From contig CM033747.1 of the NCBI GenBank assembly GCA_019671005.1, positions 23,091,188-23,155,187 on the forward strand: 64,000 nucleotides of DNA. The letters run 5' to 3'. This document shows positions 11,559-23,115 of this stretch, piece after piece. This DNA comes from Hibiscus mutabilis. Taxonomy: Eukaryota; Streptophyta; Magnoliopsida; Malvales; Malvaceae. Position 1 is the first letter of the stretch, and the number at the start of each line of letters is the position of its first letter. The notes beneath the pieces were generated by a model, which had not been told where the DNA came from, ran no database searches, and saw only the letters and a program-made list of their open reading frames with translations. The position numbers and the translations under genes are program-made.

Positions 11559-12339
11559 TGTAGTCACCTAATTTTATCCGCCCTCTATTTTTTATCTTTA
11601 TTTATTTATTTGCTGTAAATAATTCATATAAAACAAGAAATATATAAACCCAAATATAGAAAGAGAGAGGCAGTCCATTAAATAAAATGTCCATGTACAA
11701 CAGGCCCTAAACATAAAGCCCTAAAAACCCTAACCATATTCTTCTCCTTGCACAACTGGCCCATAGCTCTTGGATCTAATCTGATCCAATGATCCACGAT
11801 GTCCCAAAAGGAGAACACGTGGTTTGCCACATGCCAGATGGTTCAGCTCTTCTCCTGCGCGTGAAGACCACATGCTCAACCTTTCGACTTCCCTCAATCT
11901 TTCAGCTGTCACGGCTGCCGTTGCTGGCCACCATGCGCCGTTGTCTCCATCGAGCATCAAGATTTCTTCTCCACTCGATTTTGACATGCAAGCAACAAAA
12001 AAAGGAAAGGGGATTAACAATTCGAATCAAATCACATACATAAGGTAAGAAATCAGTCAAAGCTTGAAAAAAGCCAGATCAAATCGAATCAAAATGGGAA
12101 AGGAAAGAATCACCGAATGAATCATTGTAATTAGGGAATAAAATCAAAGATTTTCCCCTTCTTATTTTCATACCATTCATGTAAACCGACTATAAAAAGT
12201 CGAAGAGTTCATCCATTGTAACACACAAATTCAGAAGCAATACAAGCAAGAACCAGACAGATTTTTGAGGTATTTTTTATATATTGTTTTGAATTTAAAG
12301 GAGAAGGCGCGAGTTACCGTTCGAATTGCTGAAGGAATT
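11559..12339 (+). mobile_element. Tat-type LTR fragment or solo LTR
   Basis: It starts TGTAGTCACCTAATTTTA, matching the start of the fragment at 59537 (GTAGTCACTAAATTTTAG). Both share a run of AATC/AAATC-rich sequence, CATGTAAAC and a TATA box in CTATAAAAAG (12190-12199 here), then a CAAGCAAGAA-like segment. The right end is set by the start of the next LTR. No PBS or coding region of its own family adjoins it. Confidence 0.6.
12191..12197 (+). promoter_or_regulatory. TATA box of Tat-type LTR fragment
   Basis: TATAAAA lies within CGACTATAAAAAGTCG. The same context, ACTATAAAAAG, occurs at about 59764 in the related LTR, which supports a conserved LTR promoter. Confidence 0.5.
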
Positions 12340-15196
12340 TTTAATATCCCAAAATTTGGCCAGTGACTGAAATGTAAATTTGGAAAGTTTGAGGGCTAAA
12401 GTATAAACTTTAAAAGTTAGGATTTCTTTAATTATGGGTTTTGGAAAGGAAATTTCTAAGGTTTAAAAGTATCATGGGATGGATAGTGAGCTTAATTGGA
12501 TACTTCCAAAGTTTGATTAGAATTCAAGGAAAATTGGAATGGGAATTGAAGATTCAAGTTTAGTGACCAAAATGATAAACAGACAAAACTTGTGTGGTAT
12601 AAGACTAAATATGAAGAGTTAAAGGATTAAAGTTGTAATTTCCCAAAAGTTAGGGGTTTTTATTTTGTAAATAAATAGATCATTTAAGGGTGTGGATCGA
12701 ATGTGAAGATTCTGGATTGATCCGATGTTTCTAATATTGGGAAACTATAGTCAAAGTTTAAATGGAATTCAGATACTCGAATTGACCCAAAAGTTTTTGA
12801 GATTTTACCAGATGATAAAGGAAGGTTATAAAAGTCTATTACAAGTATTGAGAATATTTTTGGTTTGATTCAAGATGAATCCTATAATTTAATTATGAGC
12901 AAAGGGTTAAATTATCGATATATTAGATCGAATGAAAAGTTTTAGAGACTGATCCAAAAGTTATAGAAAATTCATAAAATATTATTTTATGAATATTTTA
13001 TTGTAGTTGGTTGGATTCCAACTAGACTTGGTTGAATTTTTACAAGAATGGCAAACAAGTAAATAAAGACTAGTTGGAGGGCAAATTGGTCATTTGACAA
13101 TGATGCCAATTTTGAAATATTAAGGGCAATTTTGGAAGGTGAATTACTCTTGGATCAAATCATGTCCATTGATTTTTGATAAGATTAAGTCTTGACTATT
13201 GGATTAAAAGGGCAAATTAGTAATTTCACTAATTAAATGAATTTTAAATTCATTTAATTTTAACATGTGGATTTAAATAAGTAAATGATGAACCAAATTG
13301 TTCATCTTTCTTGAAATATTTTGAACTAAGGGGAGACAAAAAAGGGAGAAAATTTTTCAAGCTCGATTCAAGCCCGAAACTCGATTTTCAGGTAATCTTT
13401 CAAACTGCAAAGTTGTTCTACTCTTCAAGCTCTATCTTTTGATGTAATTAATTTATGGAATACATGCTTGATTGATGAAAATTTTACATGAGAAGGGAAT
13501 TAGGGTTTATGAACAAAATTGAGGCTTTTGAAATTTTATGATTCCATGGTTGAATTTAAGTTGGAATCAAGCTTATATGATGTTAAAATCATGTTATTGA
13601 GTTAGGATTTAAACCTGCATATTTTAGTTTGTATGTAGATGATTAGGGTTTATGGATTCAAGTTTAATTTAGGGTTTGTGATGTTGAATTGATGATCTAG
13701 TAAGCTTGAATTGTTATTTGGAAGCAAAACCCTAGAGTTATTAGATAGGGACCATTTCAAAAATTCTGAAAGTTAGAGGACTAATCTGAATTTTTATAAT
13801 TTTTAAGTTTATTTATGTTATTAATGATGTTGGAGATGTGAAATTGATGTTAGAATGCTAAACCGATGTTGAATTGAATTAGTGACCATTTTGACAATTT
13901 GTCAAAGTTAAGTAACTATTTCGGCAAGGGAGTTTTGGATGAGGATTAAATCTTAATTTTATTTGAAATAATAGAATTAAGGTAGTAATGTTGATTTGAG
14001 GACTAAATTGGAAAGTTAAGAAGCTTGAATCCTATCTTTGCGTTTTTAGTGACTATTTCGGTAAGAACGAAAAACTAGAGGGAATTATTTTTGAATAATT
14101 ATTTGATGAAGAAAGTGATATGTTAGTGGTTTGAATCAAATAAGGGGACCAAATTGAAAAAATAGCAAAGTAAGGAGAAATTAGTATAAAGTTTGAAGTT
14201 ATTTATGGAAGTTGTGTAGGAAAACTGGATTTGGCAGTACGTTTGAAAATTCACCATAAATTCTACAAAAATGGTTAAATGGTGAATTTTATATTGATGT
14301 AAAGATTTGTTCGTCTAGCTTCGTTTCCAACAAATGGAAACTAATTTTGAGTTCCGAGTAAAAATATATGAATTTTTAAGTGGTGAAAGGTCAGAAAACA
14401 ATATGGCAGTTTGTTCTGAAATCAGCACTAAAAAATTGACTTTGAAAATTTGTCATAAATCGTACGAGTTGAATTTGAGATATTAATTTATATGGGTGAA
14501 AATCTTATTGAATCTAGTTTCTTTCAGAACAATCGGAATCGAATTCTGAGTTTTAGATCATTTTATAGAAATAAATCTTCAAAGGTAGTGCAAGCTGCCA
14601 GAAAATGAAAATTGAGACAATTTGTGTCTAATGTTGGTTAGCAAGCTTGGAGGAATAATTTAAAGATAAAAAATGGTCATTAGGGACCAAAAATGAGTTT
14701 GTGAACAATATAAGGAAGGAAAAAAATTATGGAAAATTTTTATGTTGAATGATTAAATAGTTTAATTGAAATATTGTTAGAAGTGAATCTAACAAATGTT
14801 TGTTTATATTCATGCGGTTAATGAAGCCAAATACGAATCAAAGAGGATTCGAGATACTATAAAGGAAAGGATTGAGTAGAATTTAATGAGGCATACTATT
14901 ACATGGCCCCGATGAGTGCATTTCTAAATGTTTGCATTACATTGAAAATGGCATTGCATTTCTCTATAATACATGATATGATACATTGCTCGACATGGCA
15001 AGGTTGATGGAATACCATGTACGAATTATTGTTTGCATAAATGATGATGCATTATGCATACATGAAATATGGATAATGACAAGATTAAAATAAAACAAGA
15101 TGCACCCTGGGGATCCAAGCCCATAGTGCAAAATACACTAACGAGGTGTTTAATATAAGGAGCAAAGAGCGTCCTCTCAAGTACGTACTCCACAAG

Positions 15197-15208
15197 GCAC
15201 TACGGTGC
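15197..15208 (+). repeat. Short hairpin with UACG loop in LTR
   Basis: GCAC-TACG-GTGC forms a perfect 4-bp stem closed by C-G around a UACG tetraloop in RNA. It lies in the LTR region corresponding to the phased hairpins of the minus-strand chromovirus LTR at 61248-61322. Confidence 0.5.
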
Positions 15209-15254
15209 AGATAGGCTACGGGGTTTCCATGAGCCTCTATCCAGACACGTTAAT

Positions 15255-15575
15255 AATAACAAAAGTTGGTTGTATGATAGATCATGAGCATGCAAATGAC
15301 TGCATGATGATATATGAATCACATGATAGTGGTGATACATGATAATGATGATACATGAATCACATGATAGTGATGATACATGATCTATATGTTACATGAT
15401 GCAGATGTTACGTGATTACATGAAACATGCAAAAGATGTTACATGATTTCATGATACATGAAAATGAAGTTACATGTTACATGACAGAGAAGTACATGGC
15501 ATACATGATAGAAATGTTATTGATATATGATAGAAATGTTACATGATACATGATAGAATACATGTTATGCAAATG
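15255..15575 (+). repeat. Degenerate ACATGATA / ATGTTACATGAT tandem array
   Basis: About 320 bp made almost wholly of variants of TACATGAT, ATGATGATACATGA and ATGTTACATGA. Unit length drifts between about 12 and 24 bp. It ends directly before the TGTAACATCC that opens the next fragment. Confidence 0.8.
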
Positions 15576-15581
15576 ATGTGT

Positions 15582-16803
15582 AACATCCTGAACCCGTCCC
15601 AGATCCGAAGCGTCATATACGGGTCACCCAAAACTGACCCATCAAAATTTCTTATTGAAAACCACAAGTTGGAAATTCTTGAAACGGTCTATTTCCATAA
15701 AATACGAGTTCCACATAAATCAAAATGAAAATACAAACTCGATTATGGTAAGGTCCTATGAATACAACCAGTCCAAACTAGACATCAAGTACTATACTCT
15801 GAGATTGGCTCGATGTTGGGAAATCCTCCTCGATGTGCTCCTCCAAACGCAACCTGTCAACCTACGCACGAAAGAAACCACAATTCCACACGCGGAGCTA
15901 ACAAAGCTCAACGGTACATTTCTACTCTACCATAATTCATGAATATCATAAAACAAGAATGCATGATAATATAATTAAGAGTGCACAGAAAGGCTTCTCA
16001 ACATCTAAGGATCATCGTCTAGCCTACCCTAGCTAGAGTCCATAACCATGTCTCAAAAATACCACTATTATATAAGAAGACCACCAAGCCATCCAGATTT
16101 ACCATACGCGAGGTTCCACCGACCATCGAGTTATATCTCGTACCCTGATCAATAGCCCAAGGGTTATTTAGCCAATACTCGAGATCACGTAGCCCATCGA
16201 ATTACTCGAGCTCACACAGCCCATCGAGTAACAACCCTACCCTGATCATATAGCCAAAGGGTAAAATAGCCAATATCACTTATCCAAACAACAACGTAAA
16301 AAACATACATTTCCTAATAGCCAACCATAGCCACATATACGTCCTAGACATACTTGGATCACAATAACCACAAGCAGTCTTTTCTTGAGATTATACAGCC
16401 GAACAGGTTACTTGAGAACACATAGCCATTGAGTTACTCGAGCTCACACAGCCCCAAGTTGTATTTCCATATCCTGATCACATAGCCCAAGGATAGGTTT
16501 CGGACCGCATCCAGATCACATAGCCCGTGGATACGTCGGATGTACTCGATCACATAGCCCAGAGTACCCATTCCCTTATTTAAGTGCCCTTGCACTGACT
16601 CTAGGACATCCGGATTCCTAACCAAGACACGTACGTTTACACATGCTCCCTCGAGCATCAATATATCTCACCGAGAGATAAAGGCATCCAGCCAACCATT
16701 ACCAATACCCCAAGACATGACTTGTTTGTTACACTATTCAATATATGTCTTTAGGATTCATTTACGCCTTTCTCGTTAGGTTATCTCATTACTCACGACA
16801 ACC
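15582..16803 (-). mobile_element. LTR-like fragment, probably minus orientation
   Basis: It opens TGTAACATCCTGAACCCG, the form in which the 3' end of chromovirus LTRs appears when they lie on the minus strand (compare TGTAACACCC at 60435). No ORF is convincing. The right limit is placed before CCAAGCATTATTTC, which matches the end of the Athila 3' LTR at 25490-25510. Most of the 5' LTR of the following Athila element therefore seems to have been replaced or lost. Confidence 0.45.
16141..16567. repeat. Array of hairpins with variable paired stems and conserved 13-14 nt loop
   Basis: At least six units have perfect inverted arms around a loop close to GATCACATAGCCCA: ACCCT/AGGGT (16142-16164), TTACTCGA/TCGAGTAA (16202-16231), TACCCT/AGGGTA (16238-16263), TATCCT/AGGATA (16470-16495), ATCCA/TGGAT (16509-16532) and GTACTC/GAGTAC (16542-16567). 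Weaker units with mismatches or G-U pairs lie near 16176, 16410 and 16436. The stems differ in sequence yet remain complementary. Read on the minus strand the loop is TGGGCTATGTGATC. Confidence 0.85.
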
Positions 16804-16828
16804 AAGCATTATTTCTTCAACAAGTTTT

Positions 16829-16846
16829 TGGCGCTGTTTCTAGGGA
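16829..16846 (+). other. Primer binding site of + Athila element, Asp-tRNA type, decayed
   Basis: TGGCGCTGTTTCTAGGGA differs at about four positions from the perfect Asp-tRNA site of the nested Athila at 39798-39815. It is preceded by a short remnant of 5' LTR end (to about 16822) that matches the end of the 3' LTR near 25510. Confidence 0.7.
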
Positions 16847-16940
16847 TTACAATGGGATTAATTGTTTTGAGTTTTACTTGTTTCCAGGAGCAGCACTGCT
16901 AGGAAAATTTTACAATACGACCCAAAAATTGAAAAAACCC

Positions 16941-18590
16941 TATGCAGGATAAGAAGAGAATGTCGAGAAATAGCTCGTAACAGGAATGGTGAGTTAAGAG
17001 GAGTCTTAAATAATGCCAATAACTAGGAGATACCGGCAATACCTAATAAGATACCACCCACTCCTGTCGGTTCTACTTAGTTACCTAAAGAACGACCTAT
17101 CAGAAAACACTTAGCACCAAGCATGGATAATTTGTTGCCATGACTGATTGGCCCAGAGGTAGTTATGGCCAATTTTGAGCTTAAACCGATAATGATTCAG
17201 TCGTTAATGAATGTAGGTCAATTCAATGGATTACCTACTAGAGACTAAAGGCAACGTTTGAAGCAGTTCATGAAAGTTTGTCAACTGTTTCAACAACCTG
17301 GTGTAACTGAAGAAACAGTGAAGTTGAGGCTATTCTCATTTTCTTTGAGAGATAGAGTAAATTGTGGCTTAACTCTTTGCCACCTGGCTCTGTCACTTCT
17401 AGGGCACATTTATGCCAAAAGTTCCTCATGAGATTTCAACCACCTAAACTAAATACCAAGCTGCATAGTTAAATCATTGCTTTTAGGCAGACTAATGACT
17501 AGACTTTGTATGATGCCTGAGAGCGATTCAAGGACTAGTTGAGAAGATGCCCCAGGCATGGATTTCCTACCTAGACCCAGATAGAGACTTTTTATAACGG
17601 ACTCAATACTCACGTCAAAACTATTGTAGATGCTTCGGTAAATGGCTCATTGCTAGATAAGAATTACACAAAGGTATTTAACATCCTTGAAAAGATTGCC
17701 ACCAATGACCTTTAATACCCTACCACTAGATTGGGAACCGAAATGAAAGTAGCTGGAAAATTAGAGCTTGATATATTATCATATATCAATGCTCAAATTG
17801 CCAACCTAACTAATATAGTGAAGACAATGCAAAAGCCTACTGAATTTCGAGAAGTGAAGGCATTAGAACCATTTTGCAATATTTGCAGAGATGATCATTT
17901 TGCAGAGGAATGCCCAAAAAACCCAAAATTGACGTATTTTGTTGGCAACTATAACCGTAACAATAACCTGTACTCTAATACTTATAATGCAGGGTGGAAG
18001 TAGCATCCGAACTTTTCATGGGCAAACTAGGGAGGTAACCAATTTAATGCTCAGCATTAGAACATCAATGCACCACCAAGTTTTAATTAGAATGTGATGC
18101 CACAAGGAGCATAGAATCATCTAGCTCCAGTACAAAGAGCTTCATATGAGAACACCCTAAAGGAGTATATGGAGCGTAATGATGCGACTATCTAGATTTT
18201 AGGATCATCTATGAGAAACTTGGAGGTCCAGCTAGGACAAATTGTCAGTGCACTCAGTACCAGACCTCAGGGAACTCTTCCAAGTGATATGGAGGATGCT
18301 CCGCAAAAGGGAGTGAACAATGCAAAGTTGTCACTCTCCAAAGTGGCAAACAAGTTGAGAATTCAACACTAGCAAAACAACCAATTATTTGTCATGAGAA
18401 CAAATTAGTGCCGGTGGAAGAAACCAAAGAGGGTGAGAAAAAGGAAGCAAGCACTAACAATTCTAGACCACACTTTGATGCCAACACTAGCTCGACAAAA
18501 CTAGCTGAGCGATATTTTCTTACCCACCACCATATTTTCCATAGAGGCTTCAGAAACACAAACAAGATCAGTTGTCTGAGTGATTTTTGG
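16941..18590 (+). pseudogene. gag: gag remnant of + Athila element
   Basis: Capsid and nucleocapsid gene of the particle, heavily decayed. The capsid region is legible in short frames between 17200 and 17720 (for example QPGVTEETVKLRLFSFSLRD near 17300) with many stops. The best frame, 17731-18003, carries a zinc knuckle CNICRDDHFAEEC at 17875-17913 (spacing C-X2-C-X3-H-X4-C) followed by FVGNYNRNNN. The nested Athila gag has the same arrangement (CELCGDNHNSSEC, then FYVGNYNRSNN), which confirms the family. The region 18140-18590 corresponds to the gag-protease linker. The start is set near the first ATG after the PBS and is approximate. Confidence 0.75.
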
Positions 18591-19235
18591 AAGTCCTTAA
18601 ACAACTGCAAATTAACATACCATTAGTGGAAGCTCTCGAACAAATGCCTAAATATGATGAATTCATGAAGGGAATCTTGTCCAAAAAGAGGAGACTAGGT
18701 GATTTTGAGACCGTCGCACTTATTGAGGGATGTAGTGCAATGATAACCAAAAGTTTGCCACCAAAACTGAAAGATCCTGTGAGTTTCACTATTCCCTGCA
18801 TGATTGTCAATAAATTCATGGGTAACTATGTGATCTGGGAGCCAACATCAATTTAATGCCAATGTCAATTTTTAAGAAACTTGGAATTGGAAAAGCAAGG
18901 TCTACCACAGTAACACTTTACTGACAGATCGATCTTATGCACATCCCAAGGGTAAGATTGAGGACGTGTTGGTAAAGGTAGATAAATTCATACTTCCTAT
19001 TGATTTTATTATTTTAGAATATGAGGCTGATATTGACGTCCCAATAATATTGGGAAGACCATTTCTTACCATGGGTAGGACATTGATTGATGTCCAAAAA
19101 GGTGAGCTAACTATGCGTATGAATGACCAGTGTGTTACATTTAACATTTTCAAAGCTCTTATGTGTGTAGATGAACCAGAGAAATGCCAAGCTGTTGAGC
19201 TAATGGAGTCTATTTTTAACGTGAACATAGTATAG
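18587..19235 (+). pseudogene. Aspartic protease remnant of + Athila element
   Basis: Retropepsin-type protease that would cut the polyprotein. Frame 18587-18856 covers the lead-in (VEALEQMPKYDEFMKGILSK and LPPKLKDPVSFTIPC). The active-site segment CDLGANINLMP is readable near 18830-18860 only after a frameshift. Frame 18966-19235 carries the flap and C-terminal part (ADIDVPIILGRPFL, RTLIDVQKGELTMRMND). In the nested Athila the same pieces lie in one open frame. The active-site motif reads D-L-G, as in that copy, rather than D-T/S-G. A stop after TVTLY near 18922 and the frame changes show it is dead. Confidence 0.8.
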
Positions 19236-19559
19236 ATCTACTAGGGAACATAAGTCGTTGCCATGGAGCAGGATTATGACGATGTGATAAGCGAGAAATT
19301 TAAAGAACCGACTGATTTGAGTGAAGCCATTTGTTATCACAGGGGACCTGAATCACTTGAGTTGGTGGGTAGAGAAATTAGAGCACCAAAACCATCTATT
19401 GATGAGCCACTAAAACTGGAACTATAACCATTGCCAAGTCCACCATGTCAGTGATAATTGCTGCTGATTTGACTGGGGACTAGGAGAAAAGATTGCTGGA
19501 GACATCGGGTAACTATAAGCAGGCCTTGGGGTGGACCATAGCTAACATCTGAGGGATAA

Positions 19560-19860
19560 GCCCAACTATTTTCATGCACAAGATTATTTTGAAAGATAAC
19601 TATGGCAAAATAATTAAGGCCCAACGGAGACTGAATCCTAGCATAAAGGAGGTAGTCAAGAAAGAAGTTATAAAATGGCTGAATGCCAAGATAATTTATC
19701 CCATTTCTGATGGATGCTCTTCTTACAAGAGTTTGATCTCGAGATACGAGATAAGAATGGAAGCAATAACCCGATGACTAATTATTTGTCTGGGTTAAAG
19801 CTCCACAATGAGGATTACAACACCGCCTTAATCAGAGATGGCTTTTCTGATGAATATTTG
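19560..19860 (+). pseudogene. pol: RT start fused to RNase H end by internal deletion
   Basis: Frame 19574-19777 begins as the N-terminal RT region (KAQRRLNPSIKEVVKKEVIK, then IIYPISDG) and stops matching at about 19718. Immediately after, in another frame, FLQEFDLEIRDKNGSNNP reads as the C-terminal end of RNase H. In the nested Athila these two points are separated by about 1 kb that includes the F-M-D-D catalytic motif. The RT palm and thumb and most of RNase H are therefore missing. The join is abrupt, which suggests one deletion rather than gradual decay. Confidence 0.8.
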
Positions 19861-21150
19861 CTCGCGACCATAGCTATTCCATAGTATGCTGACATAGTCA
19901 ACTATCTAGTCAACAATATATTGCCACTATACTTTTCAAGCAATGCCAAAAAAAGTTTCTTAGAGATATTAGGCAATACTATTGGGACAAGCCGTTATTG
20001 TTTAAACAGTGTGCCAATCAAATCATCCGTCATTGTGTACCAAAAGATGAACAACAAAACATTCTTCAGCCCTGTCATGCAGCACCATACGGACATCACT
20101 TTGCAGGAATGAAGACAACAACCAAGGTGTTGCAATCAAGATTTTTCTAGCCAAGTTATTCAAGGACTCCCATTGTTTTGCCAAGTCTTGTGATAGGTGC
20201 CAAAGAACAGGAAACATTTCCAGTAGGCATCAATTGCCACTCTAAAATATCATGGCTGTTGAACTGTTTGACGTGTGGGGAATAGACTTTATAGGTCCTT
20301 TTCCTCTATTTTTTAGCAATTTATACATACTCATGGCAATAGTTTATGTTTCAAAATGGGTTGAAGCCATTGCTCTCCCAACAAATAATGCCAAGGCAGT
20401 AGCCAAGTTCTTGCACAAGCTTACCCGATTTGGTGCTCGCAGAGCCATTATACACTATGAAGGTACACATTTTAAATGCCATCTCATTACTAAGGCTATG
20501 CTAAAGTATAAAACCCAGTAAAGAATTACCATTACCTATCATCTACAAATGAATAGACATGATGAGATTTCAAAAGGTAGATAAAGAACATCTTACAAAA
20601 GACCATGAATCTAACCTGTAAGAACTGGTCATCGAGATTAGATGATTCCTTGTGGGAATACAGAACATCCTTCAAGACCCCATTGGGAACTTCTCCATAC
20701 AAACTTGTATTTGGGAAGACATGCCATCTTCCAGTAGAGTTAGAGCACTATGCTTATTGGGCAACCAAGCAATTGAACATGGAATGACAGGCCGCAAGAG
20801 AGAAACGTTTGTTAGAGCTTAGTGTGCTGGAGGAGTTTAGAGCACAAGCCTATAAAAATGTCAAGCTTTATAAAGAAAAACAAAGAGGTGGCATGACAGA
20901 AAAATATTGCCAAGACAGATTGAAACTGGGCAAAAAGTGTTGTTATTTAATTTAAGGCTCAAGTTATCCCCTGAAAAACTCAAATCCAGGTGGTTATGAC
21001 CCATAGATTTTGTCAAGCCCTATGCTCATAGAGCAGTAGACATCAATGACCTAAAAATCGGAACGACATTCAAGGTGAATGGCCAGAGAATGAAGCATTA
21101 CTGGGAAGGGAGCCAGAATAATACCAAGGAGACCATTGTCCTTGCAGAGA
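19861..21150 (+). pseudogene. pol: Integrase remnant of + Athila element
   Basis: DNA-joining enzyme in pieces. 19885-20230 holds the zinc-binding N-terminal domain in broken frames (YADIVNYLV, later CDRCQRTGNIS-like sequence near 20190). Frame 20252-20521 has the core beginning WGIDFIGPF with the first catalytic Asp, but the second catalytic Asp is replaced: the motif reads IIHYEGTHF (Tyr codon 20456-20458). A stop follows near 20520. Frame 20605-20787 continues the core (NWSSRLDDSLWEYRTSFKTPLG) and the C-terminal domain runs with stops to about 21150 (PLKLSPEKLKSRW-like phrase near 20950). It cannot be active. Confidence 0.8.
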
Positions 21151-21706
21151 TTTAGTAAACTTTTTCCAACTCAGTATAGTCATTGTAAATAGTTTAGGAG
21201 ACTTATTTTCTTTTCAGTACTTAGGATATTTCAATTTTAATATTTAGTTTTTTTTTATTTTTTTCTAGCTTGAAGGGTTTTTGTTTTTCTTAGCACAATA
21301 AATTTTGCCAAGTGATTATGCCAAGCTAAGCTAGCAGTTGAACAACCATTGTCACGTGGTCACAATGTCATGTGGATACCTTGCAGCACAGTCCCATGGA
21401 CATTTTTAATAAGCGAGAAACTCAGCCAGATGCCGTCCAGTCCTAAAATTTTAAATTTTGAAATTTGGATAACCCATTCTAACTGGCCTCGATTACCACA
21501 CCATTACTCTCCCCACTCGCCACCTCTGCCAGACAATTATCACCCCACTAACCCCACTAAATGCCATCTCAGTAATCCCCAAAAAGCCTTATTAATTACC
21601 AACTTCTTCTTCAATCAAGAACCTTCCCCTATTTCTTTTCTTTCACGCTGGGTAAGAAACCCAAACTTTACTCTCTCTACACCGATCAACCCTTTCAAAA
21701 GCTTCA

Positions 21707-23115
21707 ATGTCTTCCTAATCTCGTTATAGTAAAGAGTCGACTCCTATCAAAATTTTCTTCAATTACGAAGCGAATGAGAAATTTGCACAAAATTACTCTA
21801 CAAGAATATTTTGCTATGATAGGGATTTTGAATTCAAAGATGAACCGAACATGGTATTTTCAGAGGAGGTGGCAGCCATAGTCAAGAAGCATGGTTGGGA
21901 GACCTTTTGCCTTTACCCCGATGAAGTCCACTCTACCATCGTCCAGGAATTCTATACGCACCTCACCACCAAGGCTTCGCCGTTTGTCTTTGTTCAGGGT
22001 AGATATGTTCAGTTTGATGAGGGATATATCAACCGATTGTTCAAGTTAGATGGTCTAGGGAAAGAGCACTTGACATTGATCGACTCTATTGATGATGCCA
22101 AGCGACAGCTTTTCCTGGAGGATTTGTGCGAACCTGGCACAAAATGGTTTGTCTCCTCAAAGGGCAAAAGAACTGTGAAAATGCTGGCATTAAAACCATA
22201 GCCTCAGGGGTGAAATTATTTCTTGAAGGCCAGCCTAATGCCAACCATTCACAATGAAACAGTGAATGAGGATTTAATGGCTCTATTACATTTGATCACG
22301 ACTAGACGAAAAATAAGTATCGGAAAGCTGATCATAGAAGAAACTTACAAGTGCACTGGCAAAAATTATGGGAGTTTGATTTTTTCTTCCCTCATCTCCA
22401 CCATCTGCATTCAGCACAAAGTGCCAACTCTTGAGTCTGACAATGTCCAGAAAAGAAAAGGAATCAGCACTCTAGCTTCTTGGGGGCATTTGATTGCAAG
22501 TGAGGCTAAAGAAAAGGGCAAAGAAAAAGCTGCCCAGCCTGCATCTACTACCAAGACACCCAAAGCAGAATCTTCCATTACATTACTGGCTGATGTTGTG
22601 GCATTACTATCCTAGCTCTATCAATGCCAAGAACTCATCCTTTAGAAGTTTTAGTAGGCTGAGGAACAAAGGCTGGCATATTGTAATATACTAGGGCTCG
22701 AGACCATGCCATTTGGATAACTATCGAAGCACTGTCCCCCAATCTGTTGCCACCATATCCATATTTCCCAAGTAAACTTCATGCACCGAATAGAATACCA
22801 GCCAATGACCAACATGATCCTACTCGAGCCCAGCAATCTGATGTCACTATCCTAGTATTGCCTACCCAAGAAGATTCTGCCAAGGCCGAAACCTAAAATG
22901 TGGATGCTGGCTCTAAAGATAAAGTACATGTAGATGATACCACGATCGATCTTCCACTAGTAGCCCCAGCCTCTTCAGCTACCCCTGTAGCACTAAGCAC
23001 ATCTAAGCCGATAAAGGTAATTAATGAAGTCCTACAAGATGTAAAGGTTTCTACTGTGGTGACTGATGTCCCGAAGCCACAACTGAAAAGGAAGAAGTCA
23101 GTGGCACCAAAATAA
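21707..23115 (+). pseudogene. Athila env-like ORF (putative plant transposon protein domain)
   Basis: The ORF after pol in Athila elements is often called env-like. An ATG at 21707 is in frame with the main piece but meets a stop at codon 4. Residues from 21851 (EEVAAIVKKHGWETFCLYP, FVQGRYVQFDEGYINRLF) and from 22223 (KASLMPTIHNETV, KISIGKLIIEET, SLISTICI) match what I know of the putative plant transposon protein domain in Athila-associated ORFs. The two pieces share a frame and are separated by two stops (22199-22213). A polar C-terminal tail is legible in another frame at 22900-23115. I see no clear signal peptide or membrane anchor in the surviving pieces. The minus-strand gene at 56508-57814 is a relative. 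Confidence 0.7.

Larger units (their letters stand above)
12340..15581 (+). mobile_element. Chromovirus-type LTR fragment, + orientation
   Basis: The opening TTTAATATCCCAAAATTTGG resembles the start of the minus-strand chromovirus LTR read from 63229 (TGTAATATCTTGAAATTTTG). Both then alternate phrases such as GTGACCAAAATG, AGGGACCA and AAATTGG, and both carry a segment on AAGGGCAAATT(A/G)GTAATTT. The usual TG start reads TT and no GGGTGTTACA end is present, so the copy is decayed and truncated by the fragment beginning at 15582. No coding sequence of this element remains. Confidence 0.6.

Noticed and set aside
11730..12048. Overlapping ORFs on both strands
   Set aside because: They fall within the Tat-like LTR fragment and resemble nothing known.
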